Part shown: in pieces, positions 1-10,702 of the stretch
Layout of the letters: each line of letters begins with the position of its first letter
How positions within the stretch are numbered: position 1 is the first letter of the stretch
Origin: an uncultured Alphaproteobacteria bacterium
Lineage (GTDB): Bacteria > Pseudomonadota > Alphaproteobacteria > HIMB59 > GCA-002718135
Direction of reading: 5' to 3'
NCBI GenBank assembly: GCA_902618015.1
Contig: CACMYX010000003.1
Coordinates: 1 to 64,000 of the forward strand
DNA: 64,000 nt
Notes under the pieces: model-generated
Told to the model about the DNA's origin: nothing
What the model saw: the letters and a program-made list of their open reading frames with translations, nothing else
Database searches by the model: none
Program-made: the position numbers and the translations under genes

Positions 1-831
1 AAAGAATTAATCTTAAATGAAAAAAACAGAGACAATCTACTTAGACAAAATGTGGAGAGAATTGAATTGTATGAAATTGAATATGCATCTGCAAAGCAAC
101 TTATTGATAAAGGTTTAAGTTCAAAATCAAAATTAAGTTTAGCATCTTTTAATCTTGCCAATGCTCAAGCTGATAGAGAGGATATTAAAATAAAATTTGA
201 ATCTACCTTAGCAAACCTTGAGGCTCAAATTTCAAATGTGAAATCAATTTTAAAAAACATAAAACTTGATATAGAAAAAACTACTATCAAGGCACCATTT
301 GATGGAATAATTTCAGAAAAAATGGTTGAGGAAACTGAATTCATCTCAATAGGTACTCCCCTATTTACCATAATTGATTTAGACCCTATCAAGATTGAAG
401 GTTATTTATCTGAATTTGATGTAAATAAAGTGAGTGTTGGTACCAAAGCTTTAATTGAAGATAGTAATGGTATTAAAAAAAATGGAATAATATCTTTTAT
501 TTCTCCATCAGCTGAAACTAGTACTAGAACATTCGAAATTACGATTGAAGCTGATAACAAAGATCTCTCTTATAAAAGTGGCATAACAACTAAAATAGTT
601 ATCAAAGGTTCAGAACTGAAAGCTCACAAAATACCACCTTCTATACTAACTTTATTAGATGATGGAACTGTAGGTGTTAAAGCTGTAGATAATGATAATA
701 AAGTTACATTCTATCCAACCAAAACAATTAAAGATACAATAGATGGCATGTGGGTTTCTGGGTTACCTGAAACAGTAAATTTAATTGTAAGTGGACAAGA
801 ATATATAAGTATTGGTGAAAAAATAAACTAA
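1..831 (+). CDS. RND efflux periplasmic adaptor (HlyD/MFP family), 5' end missing
   Basis: The frame is open from base 1, so the true start lies outside the window; an internal GTG at 52 is not the start. The fragment begins in the alpha-helical hairpin, which is rich in Glu, Lys and Asn. It continues through the second half of the lipoyl domain (KAPFDGIISEKMVEETEF) and the beta-barrel that follows (TPLFTIIDLDPIKIEGYLSE). Such adaptors link an inner-membrane RND pump to an outer-membrane channel. The RND permease starts 5 bp downstream, so the two form an operon. The substrate cannot be read from the sequence, and no outer-membrane channel gene is in view. Confidence 0.85.
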   Translation, partial: KELILNEKNRDNLLRQNVERIELYEIEYASAKQLIDKGLSSKSKLSLASFNLANAQADREDIKIKFESTLANLEAQISNVKSILKNIKLDIEKTTIKAPFDGIISEKMVEETEFISIGTPLFTIIDLDPIKIEGYLSEFDVNKVSVGTKALIEDSNGIKKNGIISFISPSAETSTRTFEITIEADNKDLSYKSGITTKIVIKGSELKAHKIPPSILTLLDDGTVGVKAVDNDNKVTFYPTKTIKDTIDGMWVSGLPETVNLIVSGQEYISIGEKIN

Positions 832-836
832 TCTAA

Positions 837-3800
837 ATGAAAATTAATATTATAGACTATGCAATTACCCATTCCCGAGTTTTCATGGGTATACTTATTT
901 TTATTATTTTTTCAGGCGCATCTACTTACATTACAATGCCCAAAGAATCATCTCCTGATGTAAGCATACCAATAGTTTATATTTCACTTAGTCAAAATGG
1001 TATTTCTGCACAAGACTCTGAAAGGCTTTTAGTTAAACCAATTGAAGACGAAGTTAAAACTGTTGAAGGAGTAAGAGAAGTAAGATCAACAGCTTATTCA
1101 GGTGGAGGAAATGTTTTATTAGAATTCGATGCTGGATTTGATTCTGATCAAGCTATGGTTGATATCAGAGATAAAGTTGATAGAGCTAAAGGTGATCTAC
1201 CTAGTGAAGCAGATGAACCAACAGTTAACGAAGTTAATATAAGTACATTTCCTATCCTATCCATATCTTTAAGTGGAGATGTACCTAATAGAACTCTTCA
1301 AGATTTGGCTGATATTTTGCAAGATGATATAGAAACAATTCCCAGTGTCTTAGAAGCTAAAATAGGTGGTAAAAGAAATGAGCAAGTTGACATACTAATT
1401 AATCCAACCGCAGTTGATAGCTATGGTATCAATCTTGAGAGTCTAATTAATATTGTTAGGGAAAATAATAAAATGGTGTCAGCTGGTGGTCAAGACACTG
1501 GTGACGGAAGTTTTGATATTAAAGTTCCAGGTTTATACGAAACTATTGAAGATGTATTAAATACTCCTGTTAAAACTAATGGAGATTCAGTTATTACTTT
1601 CAGGGATATTGCTGAAGTTAAAAGAACATTCGAAGATAGGCAATCTTATGCAAATGTAAATGGATCTAATTCAATAACTATTGATGTTTCTAAAAGAATT
1701 GGTGAAAATATAATTAATACTATTGAAGAAGTAAAAAGAATAACTGCAATTACTGCTAAAAGTTTTCCTGAAAATGTCGAAATTTCTTTTGGAAATGATC
1801 AATCAAAAGGCATTAAAACTATGTTAAATAGTCTGCAAAATAATGTCATAGCAGCTATAATCCTTGTTTTAATTATTATTTTAGGAGCATTAGGCGTTAG
1901 GTCCGGTTTATTAGTTGGTGTATCTATTCCAGGATCATTTTTATCAGGTTTATTAGCTCTTTCTGTAATGGGTTTTACTATTAATATAGTAGTATTATTT
2001 GCTCTAATTTTATCTGTTGGACTATTAGTCGATGGAGCAATTGTTGTTGTTGAATATGCAGATAGAAAAATGAAAGAAGGTCTCGGTGTAAAAGATGCTT
2101 TCGCAAACGCATCAAAAAAAATGTCCCTACCAATTATATCATCGACTGCAACTACCCTAGCTGCCTTTTTACCATTAATATTCTGGCCTGGTATAGCTGG
2201 TGAATTTATGAAATATTTACCAATAACACTTATATGCGTTCTTATTTCCTCTTTGTTTATGGCACTACTGTTTGTCCCAGTTTTGGGATCTATTCTAAAT
2301 ACTGTATCAAGAATACTTCTACAATTTATTGTGCCATTACTAATATCATTAATTTTTTACAATCTGTTGTCTTATGGATTTGGATTATTAGAGCTTCAAG
2401 AATTTAGTTTATTCATCACAATTGGAAAATATCTACTAAGCTTTGCTTTATTTATATTCGTATTTATAAGAATTATACCAAGGGTTTATAAAATTTCAGA
2501 AAATGTAAACTCTACAGATAAATTAGTTTCTAAAAATGCAAAAATCTTATCTTCGGAATCAAATGAACCGGTTTTAAACGTAACTGGTTTTGTTGGATTT
2601 TATGCTAAAATATTAAACTTTTTATTATTTCATCCTTTGAAGGTGATGATTAGTGCTTTAGTAATATTAATTGCTGTAAATTACACCTATACTCAAGTTG
2701 GAGAAGGTGTAGAATTTTTCCCAGATGTTGAGCCTGATCTTGCAAAAATCGTAGTTTTTGCAAGAGGTAATCTCTCCGTTGAAGAAAAAAAAGATTATGT
2801 ATCAAGAGTTGAGAATATTATTTTAAAGCTTCAATCGGAAAGACAGGAATTTAAAAATATTTATTCTTTAAGTGGGAATGTAAGTGAGCAATCAGAAGCA
2901 TCAGAAGACTTTATAGGATCAATAAGTTTAGAATATACAGATTGGGATAAAAGAAGAAAATCAAAAGTAATTCTAGCAGAAATTTTGGAAGCCACAAAAA
3001 GTATAAATGGAATCAAAGTAGAATCAAGAGAACAACAAGGTGGTCCTGGTGAAGGCAAACCAATTAACATTAAATTAACCAGTGATAACAAACAACTTTT
3101 AATTGCTGAAGGAATCAAGCTTAAAAAATTTATGGATAGTTACCCAAAGTTAATGAATGTTGAAGATAATTTACCAGCACCTGGGATTGAATGGGAAATT
3201 AATGTAGATAGAAAACAAGCATCTAAATTTGGAGCTAACATAACATCAATTGGTAATGTGATTAAACTTGCAACAAACGGTCTTAAACTTGGCGAATATA
3301 GACCTGATGATAGTAATGAAAGTATACCACTTTATCTACGTTATCCAAACGAAGGAAGAACATTGGATAGAATTGATAACTTAAGAGTAACTACTGCAAA
3401 TGGTTTAGTTCCAATATCCAACTTTGTAGAAATTGTACCAAATAATAGAACAGGAAATATTATTAGAGTAGATTCAAAAAATGCAATCAACATACAAGCA
3501 GATGTAGAGCCAGGAACATACCCTGATGGCAAAGTTAGAGAACTTGAGTATGTGTTAGGCATTTCGGATACTGCTCCATCTTGGAGAGGAAGAACATTAA
3601 ATTTACCTCGTTATAAATTAGATAACAAAGTAAGGGCTGAACTTATTGGAGAAAATGAAGACCAAAAAGAAGCTCAAGAATTTTTAACAGGTGCTTTTGG
3701 TGTTGCTTTATTTTTAATGCTAATGATACTTCTATTACAGTTTAATAGCTTTTATAGTGCATTCTTAATTCTTTTTGCAGTAGTAATGTCCACAGCCGGT

Positions 3801-4232
3801 GTGTTTATAGGTTTAATGGTAACAGCACAGCCATTTGGTATTGTTATGTCAGGAGTTGGAGTAATTGCTCTTGCCGGGATAGTGGTAAACAATAATATTA
3901 TATTGATTGATACATTTGATTTTTTAAAAACTAAAACCTCATCTATAAGAGAAGCTATTATCAAAACAGGAGCACAGAGACTTAGACCAGTTTTACTTAC
4001 AACAACTACAACAGTACTAGGATTATTACCAATGGTAACAATGACAAATGTTGACTTCATATCTAGAGAAATAACCAGAGGTTCACCAGATACCCAGTGG
4101 TGGGTACAATTATCAACAGCTATAGTATTTGGATTACTTTTTGCAACATTTCTTACATTAGTTGTAACTCCGTCAGCATTAATGTTTAGAGAAAACATTA
4201 AAAATTGGTATAAGAATAAAATTTCTAGTTAA
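837..4232 (+). CDS. RND family efflux permease (AcrB/HAE1-like)
   Basis: At 1131 residues this is the usual length for a proton-driven RND exporter. One N-terminal membrane segment (about 12-32) is followed by a large periplasmic domain (about 35-330). A cluster of membrane segments (about 335-480, with another to 555) precedes a second periplasmic domain (about 620-930) and a C-terminal membrane cluster (about 945-1120). The fourth membrane segment holds LLVDGAIVVVEYAD, with a single Asp (residue 399) where many pumps have Asp-Asp. This is common in MdtB/MdtC-like and uncharacterised marine members. It is the partner of the adaptor just upstream. Substrate unknown. Confidence 0.9.
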   Translation: MKINIIDYAITHSRVFMGILIFIIFSGASTYITMPKESSPDVSIPIVYISLSQNGISAQDSERLLVKPIEDEVKTVEGVREVRSTAYSGGGNVLLEFDAGFDSDQAMVDIRDKVDRAKGDLPSEADEPTVNEVNISTFPILSISLSGDVPNRTLQDLADILQDDIETIPSVLEAKIGGKRNEQVDILINPTAVDSYGINLESLINIVRENNKMVSAGGQDTGDGSFDIKVPGLYETIEDVLNTPVKTNGDSVITFRDIAEVKRTFEDRQSYANVNGSNSITIDVSKRIGENIINTIEEVKRITAITAKSFPENVEISFGNDQSKGIKTMLNSLQNNVIAAIILVLIIILGALGVRSGLLVGVSIPGSFLSGLLALSVMGFTINIVVLFALILSVGLLVDGAIVVVEYADRKMKEGLGVKDAFANASKKMSLPIISSTATTLAAFLPLIFWPGIAGEFMKYLPITLICVLISSLFMALLFVPVLGSILNTVSRILLQFIVPLLISLIFYNLLSYGFGLLELQEFSLFITIGKYLLSFALFIFVFIRIIPRVYKISENVNSTDKLVSKNAKILSSESNEPVLNVTGFVGFYAKILNFLLFHPLKVMISALVILIAVNYTYTQVGEGVEFFPDVEPDLAKIVVFARGNLSVEEKKDYVSRVENIILKLQSERQEFKNIYSLSGNVSEQSEASEDFIGSISLEYTDWDKRRKSKVILAEILEATKSINGIKVESREQQGGPGEGKPINIKLTSDNKQLLIAEGIKLKKFMDSYPKLMNVEDNLPAPGIEWEINVDRKQASKFGANITSIGNVIKLATNGLKLGEYRPDDSNESIPLYLRYPNEGRTLDRIDNLRVTTANGLVPISNFVEIVPNNRTGNIIRVDSKNAINIQADVEPGTYPDGKVRELEYVLGISDTAPSWRGRTLNLPRYKLDNKVRAELIGENEDQKEAQEFLTGAFGVALFLMLMILLLQFNSFYSAFLILFAVVMSTAGVFIGLMVTAQPFGIVMSGVGVIALAGIVVNNNIILIDTFDFLKTKTSSIREAIIKTGAQRLRPVLLTTTTTVLGLLPMVTMTNVDFISREITRGSPDTQWWVQLSTAIVFGLLFATFLTLVVTPSALMFRENIKNWYKNKISS

Positions 4233-4258
4233 ATTTTTTCTAATAAACAATTAAATAT

Positions 4259-4810
4259 ATGACTATTAAATCAATTACTGTCTATTGCTCATCTTCAGAT
4301 AAATTAAGTAATAAATATTATCAAGATGCAGAAGAAATTAGCAAATTAATATCATCATTTAAAATAACTATTGTCTACGGTGGGGCAAAAGTTGGTATTA
4401 TGGGCGTTGTAGCTAAGACAGCAAAAAAATATAAAAATAGAGTTATTGGAGTAATTCCAAATTTTTTATCTGAGAAAGAAATAATTTTTGAAAATATAGA
4501 TGAGTTAAAAATAGTGGATAATATGTCTGAAAGAAAAAAGTTACTCTTTGAGAAAGGTGATGCGTATTTAGCATTACCAGGAGGAACAGGAACTTTAGAA
4601 GAAATAGTAGAAGTTGTATCTTGGAAAATAATGGGTATTCATAATAAGCCAATAATATTTTTTAATAAAAATAATTTCTGGGATAATCTATTTCATCAAT
4701 TTAAATTTTTTGAAGATGAAAAATTTTCAAATAAAAATTTACAAAACAGTTTTCACATTATAGATAAAGTTGATCAATTAAAAAATATTTTAATAAAATG
4801 GCAAAAATAA
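4259..4810 (+). CDS. LOG family protein (cytokinin riboside 5'-monophosphate phosphoribohydrolase type)
   Basis: A Rossmann-fold protein of 183 residues with the family signature PGGTGTLEE at residues 107-115 and [10 protein letters not shown] near residue 40. Members hydrolyse the N-glycosidic bond of AMP-type nucleotides, and many are still mis-annotated as lysine decarboxylase. Its last 13 bases overlap the start of icd, so the two are probably co-transcribed. The physiological substrate in free-living bacteria is uncertain. Confidence 0.85.
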   Translation: MTIKSITVYCSSSDKLSNKYYQDAEEISKLISSFKITIVYGGAKVGIMGVVAKTAKKYKNRVIGVIPNFLSEKEIIFENIDELKIVDNMSERKKLLFEKGDAYLALPGGTGTLEEIVEVVSWKIMGIHNKPIIFFNKNNFWDNLFHQFKFFEDEKFSNKNLQNSFHIIDKVDQLKNILIKWQK

Positions 4811-6006
4811 AAGTTAAAAACCCTGTAGTGGAAATGGATGGAGATGAAATGACCAGAATCATCTGGAAATACATCAAAGAACAATTAATTTTGCCCTATC
4901 TTGATATAGATATCAAATATTTTGATCTTGGAGTAATTAAAAGAGATGAAACAAATGATCAAATCACCATAGACGCTGCTGAGGCGGTGAAAAAATATGG
5001 TGTAGGAATAAAGTGTGCAACGATTACACCTGATGAAAATCGAGTTGAGGAATTCAAATTAAAACAAATGTGGCGTTCTCCAAATGGAACAATAAGAAAT
5101 ATACTTGGAGGAACTATATTTAGACAGCCAATCATATGCAAAAATGTTCCAAGAATAATCACAAACTGGAACCATCCAATTGTAGTTGCTAGACATGCTT
5201 TTGGTGATCAATATAGAGCGACTGACACATTAATTAATAAACCAGGGAAACTTAAAATGGTTTTTGAACCTAAAGATGGATCTGAAGGATTTACAAAAGA
5301 TGTATATGAATTTGAAAAATCTGGTGTAGCTCTATCAATGTATAATTTAGATAATTCAATTAAAGACTTTGCTAGAGCTTGTTTTAATTATGGACTTAAT
5401 CTTGGTTGGCCGGTTTACCTTTCTACTAAAAATACTATTTTAAAAATCTATGATGGAAGATTTAAAGATTTATTTCAGGATGTATTTGATACAGAATTTA
5501 AAAATAAGTTTAAAGAAAAAGATATAGTTTATGAACACAGATTAATCGATGATATGGTGGCCTCAGCATTAAAATGGGAAGGTAATTTTATTTGGGCTTG
5601 TAAAAATTATGATGGAGATGTTCAATCAGATTCTGTTGCGCAAGGATTTGGATCACTGGGTTTAATGACAAGTGTTTTAATGACCCCAGATGGTAAAACA
5701 GTAGAAGCTGAGGCTGCACATGGAACTGTTACAAGACATTATAGAAATCATCAGAAAGGTATAGAAACTTCAACTAATCCTATTGCATCAATTTTTGCTT
5801 GGACACGAGGTTTAAGTTTTAGAGGAGAATTTGATGGTAATAATGAATTAATAAATTTTGCTAAAAAATTGGAAGAAACGTGTATCAAAACTGTAGAAAG
5901 TGGTGAAATGACAAAAGATTTAGCAATATTAATAAACAAAGATCAGAAATGGTTGAACACTCAAGATTTTTTAAGTGCAATAAAAAAAAATTTTCAAATT
6001 AACTAA
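4798..6006 (+). CDS. icd: NADP-dependent isocitrate dehydrogenase
   Basis: This TCA-cycle enzyme oxidatively decarboxylates isocitrate to 2-oxoglutarate in the cytoplasm. Its 402 residues match the homodimeric, eukaryote-like IDH subfamily. Landmarks are [14 protein letters not shown] at the N-terminus, the substrate loop [15 protein letters not shown] near residue 91, and the NADP-binding stretch [13 protein letters not shown] near residue 307. The start overlaps the end of the LOG gene by 13 bp. The 3' end converges on alaS with an 8-bp overlap. Confidence 0.95.
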   Translation: MAKIKVKNPVVEMDGDEMTRIIWKYIKEQLILPYLDIDIKYFDLGVIKRDETNDQITIDAAEAVKKYGVGIKCATITPDENRVEEFKLKQMWRSPNGTIRNILGGTIFRQPIICKNVPRIITNWNHPIVVARHAFGDQYRATDTLINKPGKLKMVFEPKDGSEGFTKDVYEFEKSGVALSMYNLDNSIKDFARACFNYGLNLGWPVYLSTKNTILKIYDGRFKDLFQDVFDTEFKNKFKEKDIVYEHRLIDDMVASALKWEGNFIWACKNYDGDVQSDSVAQGFGSLGLMTSVLMTPDGKTVEAEAAHGTVTRHYRNHQKGIETSTNPIASIFAWTRGLSFRGEFDGNNELINFAKKLEETCIKTVESGEMTKDLAILINKDQKWLNTQDFLSAIKKNFQIN

Positions 6007-8671
6007 TAGAATTTAATTTATCTTCTACGTATTTTATACTTTCATTAATTTGACTAACATCTGATCCCCCTCCTTGAGCAAGATCTTTTCTACCACCCCC
6101 ACCCTTTCCACCTAGAATAATCGAAATTTCTCTTATTTCTTTTGAAGCATCAAAAAGATCTGTAATATCTTCTGTAACTCCTAGCACTATAGATAGTTTG
6201 TTATCATTATTTGAAATTATTAACGAAACACTATTTTTGTTATATTGTTTTTTTTGCTCATCAATAAATGTTTTCAAAGATTTATTAGGGTAATCCTCAG
6301 CAATTAAATATATAAAATTTAATTCTTTTATTTTTTTTACGACAATATTATCAATATTTTTTGATATAGACATATTTTGTTTTAATTTTTCGTGTATCTG
6401 AATTAATTCCTTAATTAATAAAGCTTTGTTTTCTGATTGATTTTTAAAATTATAATCAGCATTAATCTTTTTAATTTTATTCTTTAAATCTTCAATTTGA
6501 TTATCTTGGTTTTTATTTTTTTCTAATAAATTTCTTTCTACTTCTTTAATATATTTATCTACTGCAGCATTAGATACAGCCTCTATTCTTCTAATTCCAG
6601 ACGCAACACTAGATTGGTTAGTTATTTTAAATTTACTTATTTCCCCTAATTTAACAACATGAGTTCCCCCACATAATTCTTTTGAAAAGAATGATTCACT
6701 TTCTTGACCCATTGTTACTACTCTTACTTCATCGCTATATTTTTCTCCAAATAATGCCATCGCACCTTCTTCAATAGCTTTTTTTTGATCAATAATTTTT
6801 ATTTCAACAATTCCATTTTTTTGAATTTGATCATTTACAATTTCTTCAACATTCATGAGTTGATCTTTTTCAATTGGATTATTGTGACTAAAATCAAATC
6901 TGAGTTTTTCTGAATTTACAAGTGAACCCTTTTGCGTGACATGCTTACCCAGTATTTTTCTTAGAGCGGCATGTAATAAATGGGTTGATGAATGATTATA
7001 TTTAATAAAATCTCTATTCACTGTATTAATACTTGCTTTAATAGTATCTTCAACTTTGCACCCGCCTTTAGTTACTTTACCTTTGTGAAGAAAAAAGTTT
7101 CCAAATTTTTTTGTGGTATTTATAACTTCAAACTTAAAGTTATCATTTTCAAAAAAACCCTGATCACCCACCTGGCCACCACTTTCTCCATAAAAGGGTG
7201 TTTGATTTAATATTATAATTGCTTCTTGATCTTTTTTAATTTTATCTACTGACTTACTTTCTGAAATGATTGAAATTATTTTACAATCAGCTTCAATATC
7301 AGAATATCCTAAAAATTCTGTTGGCTCTATTTTAGAAGTTATTTCAAACCAAATACCTTCATCCGCGATGTCTCCTGTACCTTTCCAGCTTTGTCTTGCT
7401 CTTTCCTTCTGATCTAACATTTTTTGTTCAAATGTTTTGATATCGACTTCAATATTTTTACTTTTCAAATAATCTTGTGTTAAATCTAATGGAAATCCAT
7501 ATGTATCGTATAATTTAAATGCTACTTCTCCATTAAATATATTTGTTGAGTTACAAATTTCCTCATCTAAAATTTTAATTCCATTTTCAACAGTTTCCTT
7601 GAATTTAGTTTCTTCATTCATCAATGTATTTATAATGAGATCTTTTGCTCTGTCTAATTCAGGGTATGAATTTTTAATTCCATCTAAAAAAATAGGGAAT
7701 AGCTTATGAAATACAGGTTCTTTATTTCCTAAAGAATGAGCGTGTCGCATTCCCCTTCTCATTATTCTTCGTAAGACGTATCCTCTTCCTTCATTTGAAG
7801 GCATTACCCCGTCAGCAATTAAAAAAGAGGAGGATTTTAAATGATCTGCAATTACTCTGTGACTAGGATTTGTCATTGTACTTTCATCGCCACATAGTTT
7901 TGTTGATTCATTTATAATCGGTTGAAATAAATCTGTTGAATAATTGTCGTTAGAACCATCTAGAAGAGCTGTCATTCTCTCTAATCCCATTCCAGTATCA
8001 ATGGAGGGTTTTGGTAGATTTATTCTCTCAGATTTAGATATTTGCTCAAATTGCATAAATACTAAATTCCATATTTCTATAAATCTATCACCATCTTCGT
8101 TTGGAGAACCTGGAGGGCCTCCTTCATATTTATCACCATGATCATAAAATATTTCAGAACATGGACCACAAGGACCTGTTTCACCCATTGACCAAAAATT
8201 ATCAGATGTACTTATTTTAATAATTTTATTTTCAGACAATCCAGCTATTTTTTTCCACAAATCAAATGCTTCCTGATCATCAGAATAAACAGTTACTAAT
8301 AGTCTATCTTTATTGATTGCATATTCTTTGGTAATTAGATTCCAAGCTAGTTCTATGGCCATCTCTTTAAAATAATCTCCAAAAGAGAAATTACCTAGCA
8401 TTTCAAAAAAAGTATGGTGTCTTGTAGTGTATCCTACATTTTCTAAATCATTGTGCTTACCGCCTGCTCTTACACATTTTTGAGCAGTAGTTGCTCTGTT
8501 ATAATCTCTTGTTTCCTTACCTGTAAAAATATTTTTAAATTGTACCATTCCAGAATTAGCAAACATTAGAGTAGGATCATTATCTGGTACTAGAGAACTA
8601 GAATGAATAACCTCATGTCCATTTTTTTTAAAATAATTGAGGAATGTTGACCTAATCTGATTTGAATTCAT
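5999..8671 (-). CDS. alaS: Alanyl-tRNA synthetase
   Basis: Class II synthetase that charges tRNA-Ala; 890 residues, full length. The N-terminal catalytic core starts with [15 protein letters not shown]. The editing domain carries the zinc motif HSSTH near residue 560 and CGGTH near residue 668, both needed to clear mischarged Ser and Gly. A coiled linker of about residues 720-780 leads to the C-Ala domain, which ends in the glycine-rich [16 protein letters not shown]. It lies downstream of recA on the same strand, with a terminator hairpin between them. Confidence 0.97.
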   Translation of the reverse strand: MNSNQIRSTFLNYFKKNGHEVIHSSSLVPDNDPTLMFANSGMVQFKNIFTGKETRDYNRATTAQKCVRAGGKHNDLENVGYTTRHHTFFEMLGNFSFGDYFKEMAIELAWNLITKEYAINKDRLLVTVYSDDQEAFDLWKKIAGLSENKIIKISTSDNFWSMGETGPCGPCSEIFYDHGDKYEGGPPGSPNEDGDRFIEIWNLVFMQFEQISKSERINLPKPSIDTGMGLERMTALLDGSNDNYSTDLFQPIINESTKLCGDESTMTNPSHRVIADHLKSSSFLIADGVMPSNEGRGYVLRRIMRRGMRHAHSLGNKEPVFHKLFPIFLDGIKNSYPELDRAKDLIINTLMNEETKFKETVENGIKILDEEICNSTNIFNGEVAFKLYDTYGFPLDLTQDYLKSKNIEVDIKTFEQKMLDQKERARQSWKGTGDIADEGIWFEITSKIEPTEFLGYSDIEADCKIISIISESKSVDKIKKDQEAIIILNQTPFYGESGGQVGDQGFFENDNFKFEVINTTKKFGNFFLHKGKVTKGGCKVEDTIKASINTVNRDFIKYNHSSTHLLHAALRKILGKHVTQKGSLVNSEKLRFDFSHNNPIEKDQLMNVEEIVNDQIQKNGIVEIKIIDQKKAIEEGAMALFGEKYSDEVRVVTMGQESESFFSKELCGGTHVVKLGEISKFKITNQSSVASGIRRIEAVSNAAVDKYIKEVERNLLEKNKNQDNQIEDLKNKIKKINADYNFKNQSENKALLIKELIQIHEKLKQNMSISKNIDNIVVKKIKELNFIYLIAEDYPNKSLKTFIDEQKKQYNKNSVSLIISNNDNKLSIVLGVTEDITDLFDASKEIREISIILGGKGGGGRKDLAQGGGSDVSQINESIKYVEDKLNSIS

Positions 8672-8715
8672 GAAAAGGTATTATAACTTGAAAACTCTAT
8701 TGTCTAAATAAAAAA

Positions 8716-8737
8716 GCGCCTATTTTTAAATAGGCGC
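8716..8737 (-). terminator. Rho-independent terminator of recA
   Basis: A perfect 10-bp inverted repeat (arms 8716-8725 and 8728-8737, core GCGCCTATTT). On the minus strand it is followed by a T-rich tract from the A-run at 8708-8715. It lies 21 bp past the recA stop and upstream of alaS, so it should end recA transcription. Confidence 0.85.
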
Positions 8738-8758
8738 ACCAATCAAAAACAATATTTA

Positions 8759-9871
8759 CTATTCTTTCATTTCTTCAGCTTCTTTAGCCTCTTTTTCTTT
8801 TTCTTTATCCTCTACTTTACCTTCCATCATAGCTTTTTCAACTATTCCAGCATTTTGTAGAATTTGATTTTCAATTTCTTTAGCTATAGTTGGATTGTCT
8901 TTAAGAAAGTTTTTAACGTTTTCTCTACCTTGTCCTATTTTAGTATTTTTGTATGAAAACCATGATCCTGATTTATCAATAATTTCTGCTTTGACACCTA
9001 AATCAACTAACTCACCTAATTTAGATATCCCTTCTCCGTACATTATATCAAATTCAACAACTTTGAACGGAGGTGCGACTTTATTTTTAACTATTTTAAC
9101 TCTAGTTTGATTTCCAATGATTTCATCTTTATCTTTTATTGCACCTATTCTTCTAATGTCCATTCTTACTGAAGAATAAAATTTTAAAGCATTACCCCCT
9201 GTAGTTGTCTCAGGGCTACCAAACATAACGCCAATTTTCATTCTAAGTTGATTTATGAATACAACTAAGGTGTTTGATTGTGCAATAGAGCTTGTGAGTT
9301 TTCTTAAAGCCTGACTCATCAATCTAGCTTGTAAACCAGGTAGTGAATCTCCCATATCGCCTTCTAGTTCAGCTCTTGGCACAAGTGCCGCAACTGAATC
9401 AATAATTAGCACATCAATACCTCCAGACTTAATTAAAGAATCAGCAATTTCTAAACCTTGTTCTCCTGTATCAGGCTGGGAGATTAATAATTCTTCTAAA
9501 TTTACACCTAGTTTCTTTGCATATGCTGGATCTAGAGCATGCTCTGCATCTATAAATGCACAATTACCGCCTTGTTTTTGAGACTCTGCAACAATGTGAG
9601 TAGCTAAAGTAGTTTTACCAGAACTTTCAGGTCCATATATTTCAATAATTCTCCCTTTTGGAACTCCGCCTATACCGAGAGCTATATCAAGACCTAATGA
9701 ACCAGTAGATATTGCCTCAATATCTACGTTTGTTTTAGAGCCCAATTTCATTATTGAGCCTTTTCCATAATTTTTCTCTATTAGGCTTACAGCAGCTTCC
9801 AGAGATTTACTTCTATTTTCTTTATCCATTGAATTTTCGTTATTTACTACTTTTAATTTAGCTTGAGACAT
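8759..9871 (-). CDS. recA: DNA recombination/repair protein RecA
   Basis: ATP-dependent strand-exchange protein and SOS co-protease; 370 residues. The Walker A motif GPESSGKT is at residues 80-87. The core carries [20 protein letters not shown] and the filament/DNA-binding loop region [20 protein letters not shown]. The C-terminal tail is a charged Lys/Glu run, as in other RecA proteins. The start is supported by GGAG 9 nt upstream. A LexA-type box lies 71-100 bp upstream of the start, so damage induction is expected. Confidence 0.98.
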   Translation of the reverse strand: MSQAKLKVVNNENSMDKENRSKSLEAAVSLIEKNYGKGSIMKLGSKTNVDIEAISTGSLGLDIALGIGGVPKGRIIEIYGPESSGKTTLATHIVAESQKQGGNCAFIDAEHALDPAYAKKLGVNLEELLISQPDTGEQGLEIADSLIKSGGIDVLIIDSVAALVPRAELEGDMGDSLPGLQARLMSQALRKLTSSIAQSNTLVVFINQLRMKIGVMFGSPETTTGGNALKFYSSVRMDIRRIGAIKDKDEIIGNQTRVKIVKNKVAPPFKVVEFDIMYGEGISKLGELVDLGVKAEIIDKSGSWFSYKNTKIGQGRENVKNFLKDNPTIAKEIENQILQNAGIVEKAMMEGKVEDKEKEKEAKEAEEMKE

Positions 9872-9941
9872 TACATTTCTCCATTAATTTCCTATGTTTT
9901 TATTAAGATTCTTGCAAATCATGATTACTTGTACACGTTTT

Positions 9942-9971
9942 GTTCTATTTTTAAAAGTTCTATTTTTGTTC
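9942..9971 (-). promoter_or_regulatory. SOS (LexA) box cluster upstream of recA
   Basis: GTTC occurs at 9942-9945, 9957-9960 and 9968-9971. The last two form GTTC-N7-GTTC, the alphaproteobacterial LexA operator (GAAC-N7-GAAC read along recA). The first copy is an extra half-site 11 nt away within a repeated GTTCTATTTTT. No lexA gene is in the window. Confidence 0.75.
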
Positions 9972-10085
9972 TTTTGTGAAAATTTGATTAAAATATTGAA
10001 ATATATGAATTATTTATAATTAATAAAATTTGAATATTGCTTGAATAAATAAAATCATTTGATAAATCAGCAGCTTTTTAAAATT

Positions 10086-10493
10086 ATGACCAAATTACCT
10101 AAAAATTATAAACCAACACAGAAAGAAAAATTTATGAATGCCAAAATGAAAGAATATTTTAGGCAAAAATTAGTCAATTGGAAACAAGATTTACTCAAAG
10201 AGTCATCTCAAACTTTAAATAATCTTCAGAATGAAAATGAAGCAAAACCTGATATAACCGATAGAGCGTCTGAAGAAATAGATAGATCATTCGAACTTAG
10301 AACAAGAGATAGAGAAAGAAAGCTAATTAATAAAATTGATGCCGCCCTTCAAAGAATTGAAGATGGATCATATGGGTATTGCGATGAAACAGGTGATCCA
10401 ATTAGTATTAAAAGATTAGAAGCAAGACCAGTTGCAACATTGAGTTTAGAAGCTCAAGAAATGCATGAAAAAGCAGAAAAAAGAATAAGCTAG
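10086..10493 (+). CDS. dksA: RNA polymerase-binding transcription factor DksA
   Basis: DksA binds the RNA polymerase secondary channel and, with ppGpp, adjusts transcription during starvation. The ATG at 10086 gives 135 residues beginning MTKLPKNYKPTQKEKFMNAK, which fits the family better than an upstream TTG at 10059 in the same frame. The coiled-coil tip carries DITDRA (Asp56 and Asp59), matching the functional DxxDxA. The C-terminal zinc-finger region keeps one cysteine (Cys99 in YGYCDETGDPIS) instead of four, as is usual for alphaproteobacterial DksA. A DUF3553 gene follows 11 bp later. Confidence 0.93.
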   Translation: MTKLPKNYKPTQKEKFMNAKMKEYFRQKLVNWKQDLLKESSQTLNNLQNENEAKPDITDRASEEIDRSFELRTRDRERKLINKIDAALQRIEDGSYGYCDETGDPISIKRLEARPVATLSLEAQEMHEKAEKRIS

Positions 10494-10504
10494 TTTTTTT
10501 TAAA

Positions 10505-10702
10505 ATGTCAGATTTTTATATAGGTGATCTTACACCAGGTACTTTTGTAATAAATGTAAGCAAAGAAAAAGAATGGGGTATTGGTCAAGTTCAATCATGT
10601 ATTAACAATATCGTTACAATAAATTTTGAAAATGTTGGAAAAAAAACTATTAACCCTAAAGAAGTTGAATTAAAAATAATTAATATAAATGCAACTAATT
10701 GA
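10505..10702 (+). CDS. DUF3553 small protein
   Basis: A 65-residue protein with the core FVINVSKEKEWGIGQVQS followed by VTINFENVGKKTI. This matches DUF3553, a small SH3/KOW-like beta domain frequent in alphaproteobacteria. The pattern of an EWG.GQVQS strand and then VNFE..GK resembles nucleic-acid-associated domains such as the CarD/Tudor-like fold of UvrD partners, but no function is established. It lies between dksA (11-bp gap) and moaA (14-bp overlap), so it is probably part of the same transcript. Confidence 0.75.
   Translation: MSDFYIGDLTPGTFVINVSKEKEWGIGQVQSCINNIVTINFENVGKKTINPKEVELKIININATN

Noticed and set aside
3752..4198. A 148-codon open frame on the minus strand inside the RND pump gene
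   Set aside because: It lies antisense to conserved membrane segments of the pump, its translation has no family features, and such antisense frames recur under other conserved genes here.
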